64,000 nucleotides of DNA from Chloroflexota bacterium (GCA_029553955.1 JAKPJZ010000161.1:122127-186126); one strand, 5' to 3'; numbered from the stretch's first letter, positions 1 to 8,653 are shown. Notes: a model not told the origin generated them from the sequence alone. Made by a program: numbers and translations.

Positions 1-703
1 CCAGGAGCGTCTTGCCGGTGCCCGGCGGCCCGACGAGGAGGATGCCCTTGGGCATGGAGGCGCCCACGCGGCGGAACTTGCCCGGGTTGCGCAGGAACTC
101 GATGACCTCGCGCAGCTCGTTCTTGGCGCCGTCGGCACCGGCGACGTCGTCAAAGGTGACGGCCGACGATGACTCCTTATGATACACCTTCGCGCCGCTG
201 CGGCCAAACTCGTTCAGCGTGGGTCCTTGGCCGCGCATGCTGCGCATGAAGGCAAAGCCGATGGCCAGCAGCAGGAGGAGCGGCACCAGGGTCAGCAGGA
301 TCGAGCCGATGCTTGACGAGCTGGAGGCCGACACGGCTTCGATCTGCACGTTGCGCTGCGCCAGCAGGTTGAACAGCTCGGGGTCGCCAAAGGGCGGCCG
401 CATGGTGACGAAGGAGCTGTATTCGACGGGGTTGCCCTGGCTGCTCGTCGTCTTGGCCGGGCTCTGCAGCTCGCCCTGGATCTGGTCGCCCTGAGCGACG
501 ATGCTGGTGACGTTGCCGGCCAGGAGCTGGCTACGGAACTCGGAGTAGCGTATCTGGGTGGCGCTGGGGTTCAGGCTGCCTGCGCTGGTGGCACAGCCGT
601 AGACCATGAGTGCGAGGACGATCGGCACCACGAGCCAGGCGATGAGCGTCGACCACTGCATGCCGCCCCCGGGCCCTGACCTGTTGTTCTGTCTTCCTGC
701 CAT
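1..703 (-). CDS. ftsH: ATP-dependent zinc metalloprotease FtsH, N-terminal part (cut by window edge)
   Basis: This is a membrane-anchored AAA+ protease that degrades misfolded membrane and regulatory proteins. The visible 234 residues run from ATG through a first membrane segment (about 19-36), an FtsH extracellular-type domain, a second membrane segment (about 134-153) and the start of the AAA+ module. They end just after the Walker A motif GPPGTGKT (225-232). Walker B, the second region of homology and the HEXXH zinc site lie beyond the window. The start is supported by a GGGGACAGG purine stretch just upstream. A complete paralogue lies about 12 kb away on the same strand, and the two differ clearly in their periplasmic parts, so this is not a recent duplication. 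The family assignment is secure. Confidence 0.95.
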   Translation of the reverse strand, partial: MAGRQNNRSGPGGGMQWSTLIAWLVVPIVLALMVYGCATSAGSLNPSATQIRYSEFRSQLLAGNVTSIVAQGDQIQGELQSPAKTTSSQGNPVEYSSFVTMRPPFGDPELFNLLAQRNVQIEAVSASSSSSIGSILLTLVPLLLLLAIGFAFMRSMRGQGPTLNEFGRSGAKVYHKESSSAVTFDDVAGADGAKNELREVIEFLRNPGKFRRVGASMPKGILLVGPPGTGKTLL

Positions 704-722
704 CCTGTCCCCTGTCGAGAGT

Positions 723-749
723 CAACTCGCGAGCCGTGCTCGCGAGTTG
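723..749. repeat. Short hairpin between M50 protease gene and ftsH
   Basis: Two 11-base arms (CAACTCGCGAG and its complement) surround a 5-base loop. The hairpin sits downstream of the M50 gene and about 20 bases before the ftsH start. There is no T-run on either strand, so it may be a weak terminator or part of the ftsH leader. Confidence 0.6.
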
Positions 750-772
750 GGGTAGCAACATATGTGCCAGGC

Positions 773-1933
773 TTAGTGTCTCTCGCCGTTGGGCGGCCCC
801 CCTGTCAGATCCTGCTTGCCGGTGTCGGACTGGGTGTGCAGGTAGCCGATGACGTCGCGGCGGCGCAGGAGGCCGGCCAGGTGGTGGGGGGCATCGATCA
901 CCGGCAGTTGCTCGTAGCCGCCCCGGCCCAGCTCGCTGATGGCTTTGGCGAGGTCGTCGGTGGGGCCGATGGTGCGCAGGCGCTCGTAGGGCGTCATGGC
1001 CTGGGCCACCGTCGTCGTGGTGCGCCCCTCACGCGGCACCTGGCGGATGTCGTGCAGGCAGATGAGCCCCACCAGCTCGCCATCGCGCGTCACCGGGTAG
1101 GCGTGCTGCCGGCCCGAGAGGATGTGTTGATCGATCACCTGCTCGATGGTGAGGCCCTCGGGGATGCGGTCGATATCGGTGGTCATGAGGCGCCGCACCT
1201 GGACCCCTTCGAGGGTCTGCCGGACGATCAGCTCGCGGTAGCTGGCGACGGCGGCGTTGTTGAGGAACCAGCCGATAAAGGCCAGCCAGATGCCGGCGAT
1301 AAAGTTGCCGCTGAAGAGGAGGGCAATGCCCACAAAGATCAGCAGGAAGGCGAAGCCCTGCCCCACGAGCGAGGCGATGCGCGTCGAGCGGCGCAGGTCG
1401 CCACTGGCCCCCCAGAGGATGGCGCGCAGCACGCGGCCGCCGTCGAGTGGGAAGCCGGGGAGCAGGTTGAAGGCGCCCAGGGCGATGTTGATGATGCCCA
1501 TGTACTGGGCCACCGCGGCGGCGGCGCCCGAAGCCGGGCGGATGGCCAGGAAGGCGCCATAGAAGATGCCGCCCAGCACCAGGCTTGTCGCCGGGCCCAC
1601 AACCGCCATGCGGAACTCGTCACCCGCGGTGCGCGGCTCCTCTTCGATCTGCGAGACGCCGCCGAAGACAAAGAGCGTAATGCTATCGACCGGCAGACCC
1701 TGCCTGCTCGCGACCAGCGAGTGGGCCAACTCGTGGCCTAGCACCGAAGCGAACAGGAGCAGGCTCGAGATCACCCCGAGGCCCCAGTAGACTGCGGTAG
1801 ACAGACCTGGGAACACGATGGGGTAGTAGCCGACAGCCAGCGAGACTGTGATCAGGATGAAGATGATCGACCAGGTCCAGTCGACGCGGATGCGGATGCC
1901 TGCGATCCTGCCGATTGTCCAAGCGCGCACCAT
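773..1933 (-). CDS. Site-2-protease family (M50) intramembrane zinc metalloprotease with tandem CBS domains
   Basis: The 386-residue protein is a polytopic membrane protease expected to cut transmembrane segments of substrate proteins, for example anti-sigma factors. The zinc site HELAH is at 67-71 and the third-ligand motif LLPGFPLDGGR at about 157-167. Membrane segments flank both. The C-terminal part (about 247-370) holds two CBS domains, which in this subfamily bind adenine nucleotides and gate the enzyme. The ATG was chosen because the fold begins right there (VRAWTIGRIAGIRIRVDW). The frame stays open further upstream, but that stretch is shadow of the preceding gene. It follows the upstream small gene by 22 bases, so the two are probably co-transcribed. 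No substrate gene is evident nearby. Confidence 0.92.
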   Translation of the reverse strand: MVRAWTIGRIAGIRIRVDWTWSIIFILITVSLAVGYYPIVFPGLSTAVYWGLGVISSLLLFASVLGHELAHSLVASRQGLPVDSITLFVFGGVSQIEEEPRTAGDEFRMAVVGPATSLVLGGIFYGAFLAIRPASGAAAAVAQYMGIINIALGAFNLLPGFPLDGGRVLRAILWGASGDLRRSTRIASLVGQGFAFLLIFVGIALLFSGNFIAGIWLAFIGWFLNNAAVASYRELIVRQTLEGVQVRRLMTTDIDRIPEGLTIEQVIDQHILSGRQHAYPVTRDGELVGLICLHDIRQVPREGRTTTTVAQAMTPYERLRTIGPTDDLAKAISELGRGGYEQLPVIDAPHHLAGLLRRRDVIGYLHTQSDTGKQDLTGGPPNGERH

Positions 1934-1955
1934 AGTCTCCTGGTGTACAAAGTCG

Positions 1956-2378
1956 CTATGGCCGGCGAGGGTGGCCGGCCATCGAGGGGCTCTGGGCTCC
2001 GAGCGGAGGCACGACCTCACCCTCGGGGGTCGTCTCCACGCGCACGGTGAGATGGCGATAGTCGGTGACGATCGCCGGCTCGCCCGCACGGCCGGGATAG
2101 TGCGAGGCGTCGAGGACAATGTCTTGCTCGGTGACCTCGAGCCCGTTCTCGAGCATGACGATGATAGCCTGGGCGCCCAGCCCGGCGGCGAGGTCGCGGT
2201 CGTCGAGCTGCTGTACCCGGCCGCCCAGCGCCTGGCGCAACGAGGGCCGTGCCTTGACCCGCACCTGCCACGATTTGACCCCGTCGTCCTTGGTCACGGT
2301 AAAAGTCGCCAGGTCATGGTCCTTGCCCGTCAGCGGTTCATAACCATCAAAGGTGATGTCGTACACGTGCCACGCCAC
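1956..2378 (-). CDS. Hypothetical protein, 140 residues
   Basis: I do not recognise the family. The GTG start is preceded by GGAGGG at 6 bases spacing, and the protein begins MAWHVYDITFDGYEP. The first 100 residues look like a small soluble alpha/beta protein, with alternating hydrophobic strands (ATFTVTKDDG, WQVRVKAR, IIVMLENGLEV) and no membrane segment or cysteine cluster. The last 20 residues are proline-rich and low in hydrophobics. It ends 22 bases before the M50 protease start on the same strand, so it may be a partner of that protease, but nothing in the sequence proves this. Confidence 0.6.
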   Translation of the reverse strand: MAWHVYDITFDGYEPLTGKDHDLATFTVTKDDGVKSWQVRVKARPSLRQALGGRVQQLDDRDLAAGLGAQAIIVMLENGLEVTEQDIVLDASHYPGRAGEPAIVTDYRHLTVRVETTPEGEVVPPLGAQSPSMAGHPRRP

Positions 2379-2402
2379 GGCATTCCCTCCAGAGTGCTGT
2401 CT

Positions 2403-2444
2403 GAGGTGGTTTTGGTGGGCCAACTGGCCCACCAAAACCACCTC
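2403..2444. repeat. Perfect palindrome, 20-bp arms, 2-base centre
   Basis: The arm GAGGTGGTTTTGGTGGGCCA is mirrored exactly around the centre AC. It lies just after the 3' end of the NYN gene and before the start of the hypothetical gene, both on the minus strand. It resembles, in composition and architecture, the longer palindromes at 9313, 26535 and 30256. Confidence 0.9.
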
Positions 2445-2491
2445 CTGGTTCAGAGCCGGACCCATGGGTGAGTCCCCTGTCCAACAGGTTG

Positions 2492-2938
2492 TTAGCGGCC
2501 TGCCGCGCTGCGCCTTTGCTCCTGCCGGCTCTCGACCTGGGCCGGACGGTAGATGATGAAGCGGCCGTCGATAATCATGTAGGGTATGCGCCGGTGCTCG
2601 ATCCACGGCCAGTGGCGATGGTACTGCCTGAAGGTGTCGTTGGAGACGACCTCGGCGTTGAGTTGGTCGGCCGTCTGCAGCACGAAATAGTCGGCTGGCG
2701 TATCGGCCGGCGCCTGGCGGACGGCCTGCTCGCGGATAAGCTTTTCAAGCTCCCGCGGCCGGTCGATGTGATGGCGCAATGCGGCGTCGACGATGACAAT
2801 GACCTGGTCGTACTGCCTGCGCAGCGCAGCGATGGCCAGGTGCAGGTTCTCGATCTTGGGCTTGCCGCCGGCCGTCTGCTCTTCGTAGGCGACGTTGGAG
2901 CCGTCGAGCACGACCGACCACTGGTGCCGTTCGCTCAT
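2492..2938 (-). CDS. NYN/PIN-like ribonuclease domain protein (Zc3h12a-like)
   Basis: A compact 148-residue protein that is essentially one NYN domain, a PIN-like fold that cleaves RNA with a metal-binding acidic cluster. It opens with the classic strand and acid motif VVLDGSNVAYE (D12), followed by VIVIVDAALR (D51), a DYFVLQTADQLNAE segment (D83, D91) and VVSNDTF (D101). It ends with the short strand typical of the family (MIIDGRFIIY). All expected acidic positions are present, so the protein is probably active. The chosen ATG removes a non-conserved upstream extension. It stands alone on its strand with palindromic DNA on both sides. It could act in RNA decay or as the toxin-like part of an uncharacterised system, and no antitoxin-like partner adjoins it. 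Confidence 0.85.
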   Translation of the reverse strand: MSERHQWSVVLDGSNVAYEEQTAGGKPKIENLHLAIAALRRQYDQVIVIVDAALRHHIDRPRELEKLIREQAVRQAPADTPADYFVLQTADQLNAEVVSNDTFRQYHRHWPWIEHRRIPYMIIDGRFIIYRPAQVESRQEQRRSAAGR

Positions 2939-2983
2939 AGATACTCTGTCGTACTCCAAGCCTGCCGACGGGGCCGGCCACGA

Positions 2984-3380
2984 ATGACACGAATTGCCAC
3001 GAATGGAGCACCTTCGTGGCAACTCGTGCAATTCGCGGCCTCATACCCCGTCCAGATGCGTCGAGGTCGATTGTACGCTACGGGGGCACGCATCCCGGAC
3101 GCACCCGCGTAACGCAGGAGTCACTGCTCAGCCTGTCATTGCGAGCCACAGCGAAGCGTTCCCCAGCCATACGCGTCACGGCCACGTTGGCGATTGCTTC
3201 GCTGTGGCTGTTGAGAAACTTGCTTGTCATTGCGAGCCGCAGCGAAGCAATCTCCAATGTCCGACGTGGAGATTGCTTCGTCGGCGGCTGCGGCCGCCTC
3301 CTCGCAATGACAATCGCAGTTTCTGTGCTTGCACATGCCGCGCGGCGGCATGGGATACTCGCAATGACAGGCTGAGCAGT
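2984..3380. repeat. Nested intergenic inverted repeats (REP-like)
   Basis: No gene is supported here. An imperfect hairpin of CACGAATTGCCACGAA-type arms spans about 2984-3042. A large nested structure follows, with 23-bp outer arms ACTGCTCAGCCTGTCATTGCGAG at 3123-3145 and their complement at 3358-3380. Inside are several copies of CATTGCGAG...GCAGCGAAGCAATC in both orientations. The same motif recurs at 8124-8217. Confidence 0.8.
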
Positions 3381-3406
3381 TGCACGCAGGATCTGATGGG
3401 AAGCAT

Positions 3407-4090
3407 CTAGTCAATGGTGAGTTGCTCGCGGACCTCCTCGACGCCCTCGACTTCGGAGGCGATGTCTTCGGCCAGCAACACGTCTTGCAGCGTGCGCACC
3501 CGGCCGCGCAGGGTGGCGATGCCGTCGACGACCTGCACCGTGATGCTCAGGTCCTGAGTCGCGGCGTGCAGGCGCAGGGCGCGGCGCACGTGCTCGGCGA
3601 TCTCCAGGTCGCCGAACTCCCGCTCCGTGGGCTCTTCGTACTCGTCATACGGCACATCGTCGGCCGACATGGCAAACCCGCCGGCTACGTCGACGTCGCG
3701 CAGCCGTGGGGAGGGCTGGGTTGGAGGGTCCTCGGGTGGGTAGTAGATCTTGCCGCCGTCGATGGCTTCGTAGGGGTCGGTGGTGGCGGCATCGTCGGCG
3801 ATTTCCCGCGCAGCGACGTCGGGAACCTCGAGCCCATCCTTGGGGATAGGCGAACCCCACATGCTCGGCGAGAAGGCGTTCTCGGCAAAGAGGAGTTCCT
3901 CCTCGGTCAAGTCATCGGGATCCAGGAGGTACGCCTCCGCGATGCTGCCGTCATCGCCCTCGAGGTAGGCCGATTCCCACTGTGAGTATGGGCCTTCTTC
4001 CTGGTACGTGCTTGGCGGCATCTCCTCATCGTAGATGTCCACGTCTTCTCTGGAGCCCGAGAGCCGTTCTTCCTCCAAATAGTCACCCAT
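3407..4090 (-). CDS. BON-domain protein with acidic N-terminal region
   Basis: About 227 residues. The last 70 or so form a BON domain, a small alpha/beta fold associated with envelope or lipid binding. It is recognisable from EIAEHVRRALRLHAAT, then SITVQVVDGIATLRGRV and a closing AEDIASEVEGVEEVREQL. The region before it is very rich in D, E, P and Y and looks disordered. There is no signal peptide or membrane segment. Two adjacent ATG codons follow CAGGTGG; I chose the second (MGDYLEEE) and either is possible. It is transcribed divergently from the SpvB-like gene, and the two share a short intergenic region with an operator-like palindrome. Confidence 0.75.
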   Translation of the reverse strand: MGDYLEEERLSGSREDVDIYDEEMPPSTYQEEGPYSQWESAYLEGDDGSIAEAYLLDPDDLTEEELLFAENAFSPSMWGSPIPKDGLEVPDVAAREIADDAATTDPYEAIDGGKIYYPPEDPPTQPSPRLRDVDVAGGFAMSADDVPYDEYEEPTEREFGDLEIAEHVRRALRLHAATQDLSITVQVVDGIATLRGRVRTLQDVLLAEDIASEVEGVEEVREQLTID

Positions 4091-4231
4091 CATCCACCTG
4101 CCCCAGGCCGGGTTACCTGCTGTGGGAGCAAGACTCATGCCAGCCGAGGGGCGACCCGCCGGGGGCTGCTCGCCATAGATCCACAACCGGCTCGCGGTCT
4201 GGCAGGTCGGGCGGGAGCCCTGCTGACCAAC

Positions 4232-4271
4232 ATACAAGCAGCTTGTATTGTCCTGGCTTTTCAGATACAAT
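4232..4271 (+). promoter_or_regulatory. Sigma-70-type promoter overlapped by an operator-like palindrome
   Basis: A -35 box TTGTAT (4243-4248) and -10 box TACAAT (4266-4271) are separated by 17 bases and point toward the SpvB-like gene. A perfect palindrome ATACAAGC-A-GCTTGTAT (4232-4248) covers the -35 box, as expected for a repressor site. It also lies in the leader of the divergent BON gene. No regulator gene adjoins it. Confidence 0.55.
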
Positions 4272-4293
4272 AGAGACCTTCAAAGCACATCGG

Positions 4294-5907
4294 TTGCTGC
4301 CCATACCAGCCGCGCGGTTGGCCCGGCCTGGCCCGCAAGGAGCGACCACGTCCCGCACCGTCAGCAGCGTTCTCCTGCGCACGCTCCACCTCCTCGTCGC
4401 CATCTCTAGCATCCTCGGCCTGTGCATGCCTGCGCTACACCCCTCGCCCAGCCTGGCGACCACCGCGGCACCGCCCGGACCTCCTGTCGAGACGCGCATC
4501 ACCCCCGAGGGCGGCGAGCTGCGCTCGGCCGACGGGCGCGTGCGCGTCACCTTCCCCAAGGGCGCCGTACAGAGGCCGGTGCGCGTCCAGCACAAGCCGC
4601 GCGCCGCCGGCCGTCTGGCGCCCGGCCAGGCCGGCCTGGCCCTCGAGTTCGAGCTCAACGCCACCGCCGACGATGCCGCTGCCGTGCCCGTGCAGCGCTT
4701 CCAAAAGCCACTGCACGTGCGTGTCGACCTCAGCGGTCTGGTGGACCTCAACGCGCTGCCCGCGCACCAGTACTACCACCTGAGCTATCGCGACGACAGC
4801 GGCCAGTGGGAGGGCGTGCGCGCCGTGCGCGAGGGCAACGTACTGTACGCCACGGTCGACCACTTTACCCTCTATGCCTGCGGCATTGACAACGTCGTCG
4901 AAAAGGGCTGGCTGCTCTCCTACAACGAGCCCGCCGTCTCGCCCTTCGACGGCGGCTTCCACTACGACTACCCCATCGATGTTCCCACGGGCCGCGGTGG
5001 GTTCACACCCGATCTGACCCTGAGCTACGCCAGCCGGCGGGTCGACGGCATCCTGACCTGGACCCAGGCCGACTGGGCCGGCCTGGGCTGGAGCGTCGAC
5101 ACGATGGAAATCGTGCGCAAGTTCGAGCCCGACTATTCCATGGCCTCCGGCAGCCCCGCCTGGCTCTACGGCTGGTTCGGCTACCAGAACGAATTCACCC
5201 TCATCTACAAGGGCGTCGCCTACCGGCTCAAGCCCGACTACAAGTACCCCGCCTTTGCCTACTACCGCACCGAGAACGAGCAGTTCCTCGAGATCGTGCG
5301 CTTCAACGCCTGGGGCAACGGCCTTGGCTTTGGCGGCAGCACTGCGAACCTCACCAGTGAGTACTGGGTGGTTCGCCTGCGCGACGGCACCCAGTACCGC
5401 CTGGGCTACAACGCCGACTCCGAGCAGACGGTGCTCAGCCGCTACTACTCGGACGAGCTGCAAGGCGGCTGTGCCTGGGTCGACCCGTACTCGCCCCCGC
5501 TGGGCGGCCACTGCTATGCCGGCGACACCTACATGCGCGTCGCCTTCCGCTGGCGGGTCGACCAGATCAAGGACACGCGCGGCAACACGGTGCGCTTCTC
5601 CTACGTCGAGTCGCCCGAGACGGCCGGCACCTGCGCCCAGGGGCGCGAGGCCGCCAGCTACCTGGACACGGTCATGTACAACTTTGACGCGGCCGGCGCC
5701 AACCCTGGCTCGCGCGTGCGCTTTGTGCGCGCCGCGCGCCCCCTGCCCGGCCAGGGCGACATCGAGGACGGCGTCTCGTGCTCGAGCCTCGAGTGCTGCG
5801 TGCCCTTCTACCATTTGTGGACATCAATGCCGGCCTACCGGGCGTGCGCTACAGCTCGGCGGCCTGAGGCGACTATGACAATGACGGCGACCTGGATATC
5901 CTGCTGA
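4294..5907 (+). pseudogene. SpvB/RHS-type secreted protein, 5' portion of a broken gene
   Basis: The reading frame encodes a hydrophobic secretion segment (LLVAISSILGLCMPAL), then a ZU5-like stretch (ITPEGGELRSADGRVRVTFP) and an SpvB/RHS N-terminal beta domain (GGFTPDLTLSYASRRV, AGLGWSV, DGTQYRLGYN). This type normally leads into RHS/YD repeats or a Tc-toxin B shell. Here the homology stops near position 5810, and the last 30 or so codons are shadow of another frame. There is no good ATG: TTG at 4294 or 4318 or a weak internal codon must serve, about 20 bases after the predicted transcript start. The RHS repeats and toxin tip are absent. The gene is therefore either a relic or a recombination product joined to the VCBS/PKD gene downstream. 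Confidence 0.6.
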
Positions 5908-6010
5908 GTGGCTACAACGCAAACTGGCAGCACATCACGCGCGTCTATGGTAACGACGGCGGCACGTTTGTCGACGTCAACGCCGGGCTGGTGGGCGTCG
6001 CCGAGGCGCG
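5814..6010 (+). pseudogene. VCBS/FG-GAP repeat fragment with in-frame stop and frameshift
   Basis: In the frame starting near 5814 the DNA encodes FVDINAGLPGVRYSSAA, then a TGA exactly where TGG is expected, then GDYDNDGDLDILLSGYN through VDVNAGLVGVAEARW. The next VCBS unit (GDYDNDGDLDILLTGN) continues in a different frame from 6011. The two VCBS units are nearly identical in DNA, so the correct reading is obvious. The stop and the one-base shift are real lesions in this sequence or assembly errors. Confidence 0.7.
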
Positions 6011-8047
6011 GTGGCATGGGGCGATTATGACAATGACGGCGACCTGGACATCCTGCTGACCGGCAATGCGGATCCGGGTCGCATCGCGCGGGTGTACCGG
6101 AACGAGGTGGGCGAGGCGAACACACCGCCCAGTGCTCCCACCGGCTTGGCGGCAGTGGCCAGCGCCTCAACTGTGAACCTGAGCTGGACGGCTGCCGAGG
6201 ACGCCGAGACGCAGTCGGCCGGGTTGAGCTACAACGTGCGCATCGGCACTGCACCTGGTGCGGCCGACGTCCTCTCGCCCATGGCCGTTGGCAGCGGCCG
6301 TCGCCTTCTCCCCCAATCGGGGAACGCCAACCTTGGCACCAGCGCCTGGCTCGAGCTGCCCGAGGGCACCTACTACTGGAGCGTCCAGGCGGTAGATGCG
6401 GGCTGGACAGGTGGCCCCTTTGCAGATGAAGGGAGCTTTGCCATCCTGTCACTGCAGGCGGGCTTTACCGCCCAGTCGAGTGCCGGCGTGGCGCCGCTGG
6501 AAGTGACCTTCACCAACACGTCGCTGGGCGAGTATACCTCGAGCCTGTGGGATTTCGGCGATACGATCACCAGCACCCTGACCAGCCCCTTGCACACCTA
6601 CACGGCCGCCGGCCTGTACACCGTCACCCTGACAGTGAGCGGGCCCGCGGGCAGCGATACCCTGGCTAGGGCCAGCTACATCGACGCTTACCCCGTCCTT
6701 CCTGACCCCGGCGCCTGCAACACCGACCTGGCTATCCAGAACCTCGGCGCGCAGGAGGCCAACGTGGCCGCCACCTTTACCACCGCCAACACGGCCACAG
6801 CCTGGACGACTGTCCTGGCGCCCACCATGCCCCGCGCCTCGCTCGCTCTGCCCTATAGCCAGTTCGGTGGTGCGGCAGCGGGCGCCTGGGCAGGCGCGGG
6901 CGACGTCGGCTCGAGCGAGCCGGTGGCGGCGGTCGTGCAGATGTTCTGGGACAACGCAGCAACCAGCAGCAAGGCTGCGGCCACCTACAGCGGCGTGGTG
7001 AGCCCCACAACCACGGCCTACCTGCCGCTGCTCATCACCGCGCCGGGCTACCGCACCGACCTGACCATCCAGAACACCGGGCAGGCCGAAGCGGCCGTCA
7101 GCATCACGTTCCGCGATCGCGCAGGCGCCCCGGCCACCAAAGCCCTCACCGTGGCCGCGGGCAGCGAAACGACCATCGACCTCAGCCAGGTGCCGGAGGC
7201 GGATTTCTCGGCGACGGATGGCCTGGGCGCAGCCGAGGTCACCGCTGACTGCGCTATCGCCGTGGTCGCTGCTGTGCACTGGCCCCACGCCTCCGATGCC
7301 TACAGCGTCCCAGGCGCCGGCGCCACCACCCTCCTCGCGCCGGGAGCGGTGCGCAGGCTCAACGCCGATGGCCGTTACGACTGGAGCGAGCTCGTGGTGC
7401 AGAACCTCGGCAGCACCGCGGCGAGCGTGCAGGTCGAGTTCGTCGGGCACGACGGCACGGTGACTCACATGCTCGTTGGGATGATCCCAGCCCGCGGCAC
7501 GATGTCCTATGGCACCAGTGACCTCGCCGCTTCGTGCTGCGGCACGGAGGGCGACGACTGGATAGGGACAGTGCGCGTGACGGGCACGGCGGGGCAGGCC
7601 CTGACCGGCGTGGGCGTGGCTCGGCTGCCCTCGTTGGGCGTGGCCGACAACCTGGCCTGGAATGTCGCCAGCGCCGCCATCGCCAGGCCCCTGGCTTTCC
7701 CGGCGGTCTATCGCCGGCTCGCTGGCGCGGACGACGACCGGTGGTCGGCAATCCTCGTGCACAACGCCGCGGCAACGGCGGGCACGGTCGATGTCGCGTT
7801 CTACGACGCGGGCGGCGCGCAGGTGGGCGAGACGTACACTGTCCTCATCCCGGCCGGCGGCCAGGTGCGACTGAGCCTGAAGGATGGGCTCGACCTGCCG
7901 CAGGCGGCGCTGGACGCACTGGGGACGGGCTTCTCGGGCAGCCTGTGGCTCACGCCGTCCACAGGCGTCGAGATCGCCGGCGTGGCCGAGACCTTCTGGC
8001 CGGCCGAGGGCCGCGCAGCGGGGTATGCAGGGCTTGTCGCACCGTAG
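6011..8047 (+). CDS. Surface protein: VCBS unit, fibronectin type III, PKD and repeated beta-sandwich domains
   Basis: This open part encodes a VCBS calcium-binding repeat (WGDYDNDGDLDILL), a fibronectin III domain (NTPPSAPTGLAAVASASTV onward), a PKD domain (SLWDFGDTITSTLTSPLHTY) and about four related beta-sandwich repeats. These repeats start with variants of TDLTIQNTG, ELVVQNLG and AILVHNAA. All of these belong to extracellular adhesins or large surface proteins. It has no signal peptide of its own and needs the upstream fragment, which is in another frame, to be secreted. The GTG at 6011 is merely the first start-like codon after the shift and has no clear ribosome site. It was probably once continuous with the SpvB-like part. 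Confidence 0.6.
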   Translation: MAWGDYDNDGDLDILLTGNADPGRIARVYRNEVGEANTPPSAPTGLAAVASASTVNLSWTAAEDAETQSAGLSYNVRIGTAPGAADVLSPMAVGSGRRLLPQSGNANLGTSAWLELPEGTYYWSVQAVDAGWTGGPFADEGSFAILSLQAGFTAQSSAGVAPLEVTFTNTSLGEYTSSLWDFGDTITSTLTSPLHTYTAAGLYTVTLTVSGPAGSDTLARASYIDAYPVLPDPGACNTDLAIQNLGAQEANVAATFTTANTATAWTTVLAPTMPRASLALPYSQFGGAAAGAWAGAGDVGSSEPVAAVVQMFWDNAATSSKAAATYSGVVSPTTTAYLPLLITAPGYRTDLTIQNTGQAEAAVSITFRDRAGAPATKALTVAAGSETTIDLSQVPEADFSATDGLGAAEVTADCAIAVVAAVHWPHASDAYSVPGAGATTLLAPGAVRRLNADGRYDWSELVVQNLGSTAASVQVEFVGHDGTVTHMLVGMIPARGTMSYGTSDLAASCCGTEGDDWIGTVRVTGTAGQALTGVGVARLPSLGVADNLAWNVASAAIARPLAFPAVYRRLAGADDDRWSAILVHNAAATAGTVDVAFYDAGGAQVGETYTVLIPAGGQVRLSLKDGLDLPQAALDALGTGFSGSLWLTPSTGVEIAGVAETFWPAEGRAAGYAGLVAP

Positions 8048-8058
8048 GGCCAACGTAT

Positions 8059-8096
8059 CGCGAGCGGGACGAGCGTATGCCCTCGTCCCGCTCGCG
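8059..8096. terminator. Hairpin downstream of the surface-protein gene
   Basis: Arms of 15 bp (CGCGAGCGGGACGAG and complement) flank an 8-base loop, 12 bases after the stop codon. No T-run follows, so this is a terminator by position more than by sequence. Confidence 0.5.
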
Positions 8097-8123
8097 GGAG
8101 CCTATCGGGGTCTCTGAAACAAT

Positions 8124-8217
8124 CAGACTGTCATTGCGAGCGCAGCGAAGCAATCTCCAACGTGGCTATTGCAGGCATAGCTGGGGATTGCTTCGCTGCG
8201 CTCGCAATGACAGTCTG
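8124..8217. repeat. CATTGCGAG-type inverted repeat, 32-bp arms
   Basis: The left arm 8124-8155 and the right arm 8186-8217 match perfectly and contain GTCATTGCGAGCGCAGCGAA. This is a second copy of the REP-like family seen at 3123-3380. Confidence 0.85.
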
Positions 8218-8240
8218 AACAGGTACGCGTCTCTGTGGAT

Positions 8241-8269
8241 TTGACAGATTGGCACATTTGTGCTATGTT
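8241..8269 (+). promoter_or_regulatory. Sigma-70-type promoter
   Basis: A consensus -35 TTGACA (8241-8246) is followed after 17 bases by TATGTT (8264-8269). It points toward the small cysteine-rich frame at 8328. Confidence 0.5.
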
Positions 8270-8327
8270 GGGTGTGTTCGTCGCCCACGTCGTGTGCCCC
8301 CGGCTCATGACCGACAGGAGGCGCCCT

Positions 8328-8618
8328 GTGTCCGCTTCGCGCTTGCCCTCGAACGCCATCCCCTGCCACCGCTGCCGGCGGTTCGCGGCCGCAGCCGGCC
8401 ATCCCGCGCCATCGCCGCTGCTGCCCACCCAGCCCGTGCCGTGCAGCGCCTGCCGCCGCCCCGGGGTGCTGCCAGCCTGCCGGCCCCACCCAATTCCCCC
8501 CGCCGGGGGAGCGCGAGGGGGTCGCCCCGCGTCGCCGACTTGCGAAATCTGCGAAACGAACCCATCCGGCGCCCGCATTGACCAACAGAATCACAAGCGG
8601 CTAGGCTACGTCGTCTAG
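8328..8618 (+). CDS. Candidate small cysteine-pair protein, 96 residues
   Basis: A GTG start follows AGGAGG at 5 bases spacing, about 60 bases after a good promoter. The product contains three CXXC pairs (CHRC, CSAC, CEIC) and one further Cys (LPAC), suggesting zinc binding. The rest is rich in Pro, Ala and Arg with little hydrophobic core, which is what GC-rich non-coding DNA also yields. The 3' end runs into a repeat-family fragment (8588-8640). I have no homologue in mind. It is listed because promoter, ribosome site and cysteine pairs coincide. Confidence 0.35.
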   Translation: MSASRLPSNAIPCHRCRRFAAAAGHPAPSPLLPTQPVPCSACRRPGVLPACRPHPIPPAGGARGGRPASPTCEICETNPSGARIDQQNHKRLGYVV

Positions 8619-8653
8619 CGACTGCTTGACCGATGTGCTCGGATGGTTGCCGC

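Noticed and set aside
4435..5814. 459-codon antisense frame opposite the SpvB-like gene
   Set aside because: Val/Ala/Gly-rich shadow. The SpvB signature is on the plus strand.
8123..8594. Minus-strand frames in the 8.1-8.6 kb gap
   Set aside because: They read through the CATTGCGAG inverted repeat and show only Gly/Arg/Pro-rich sequence with no ribosome site.
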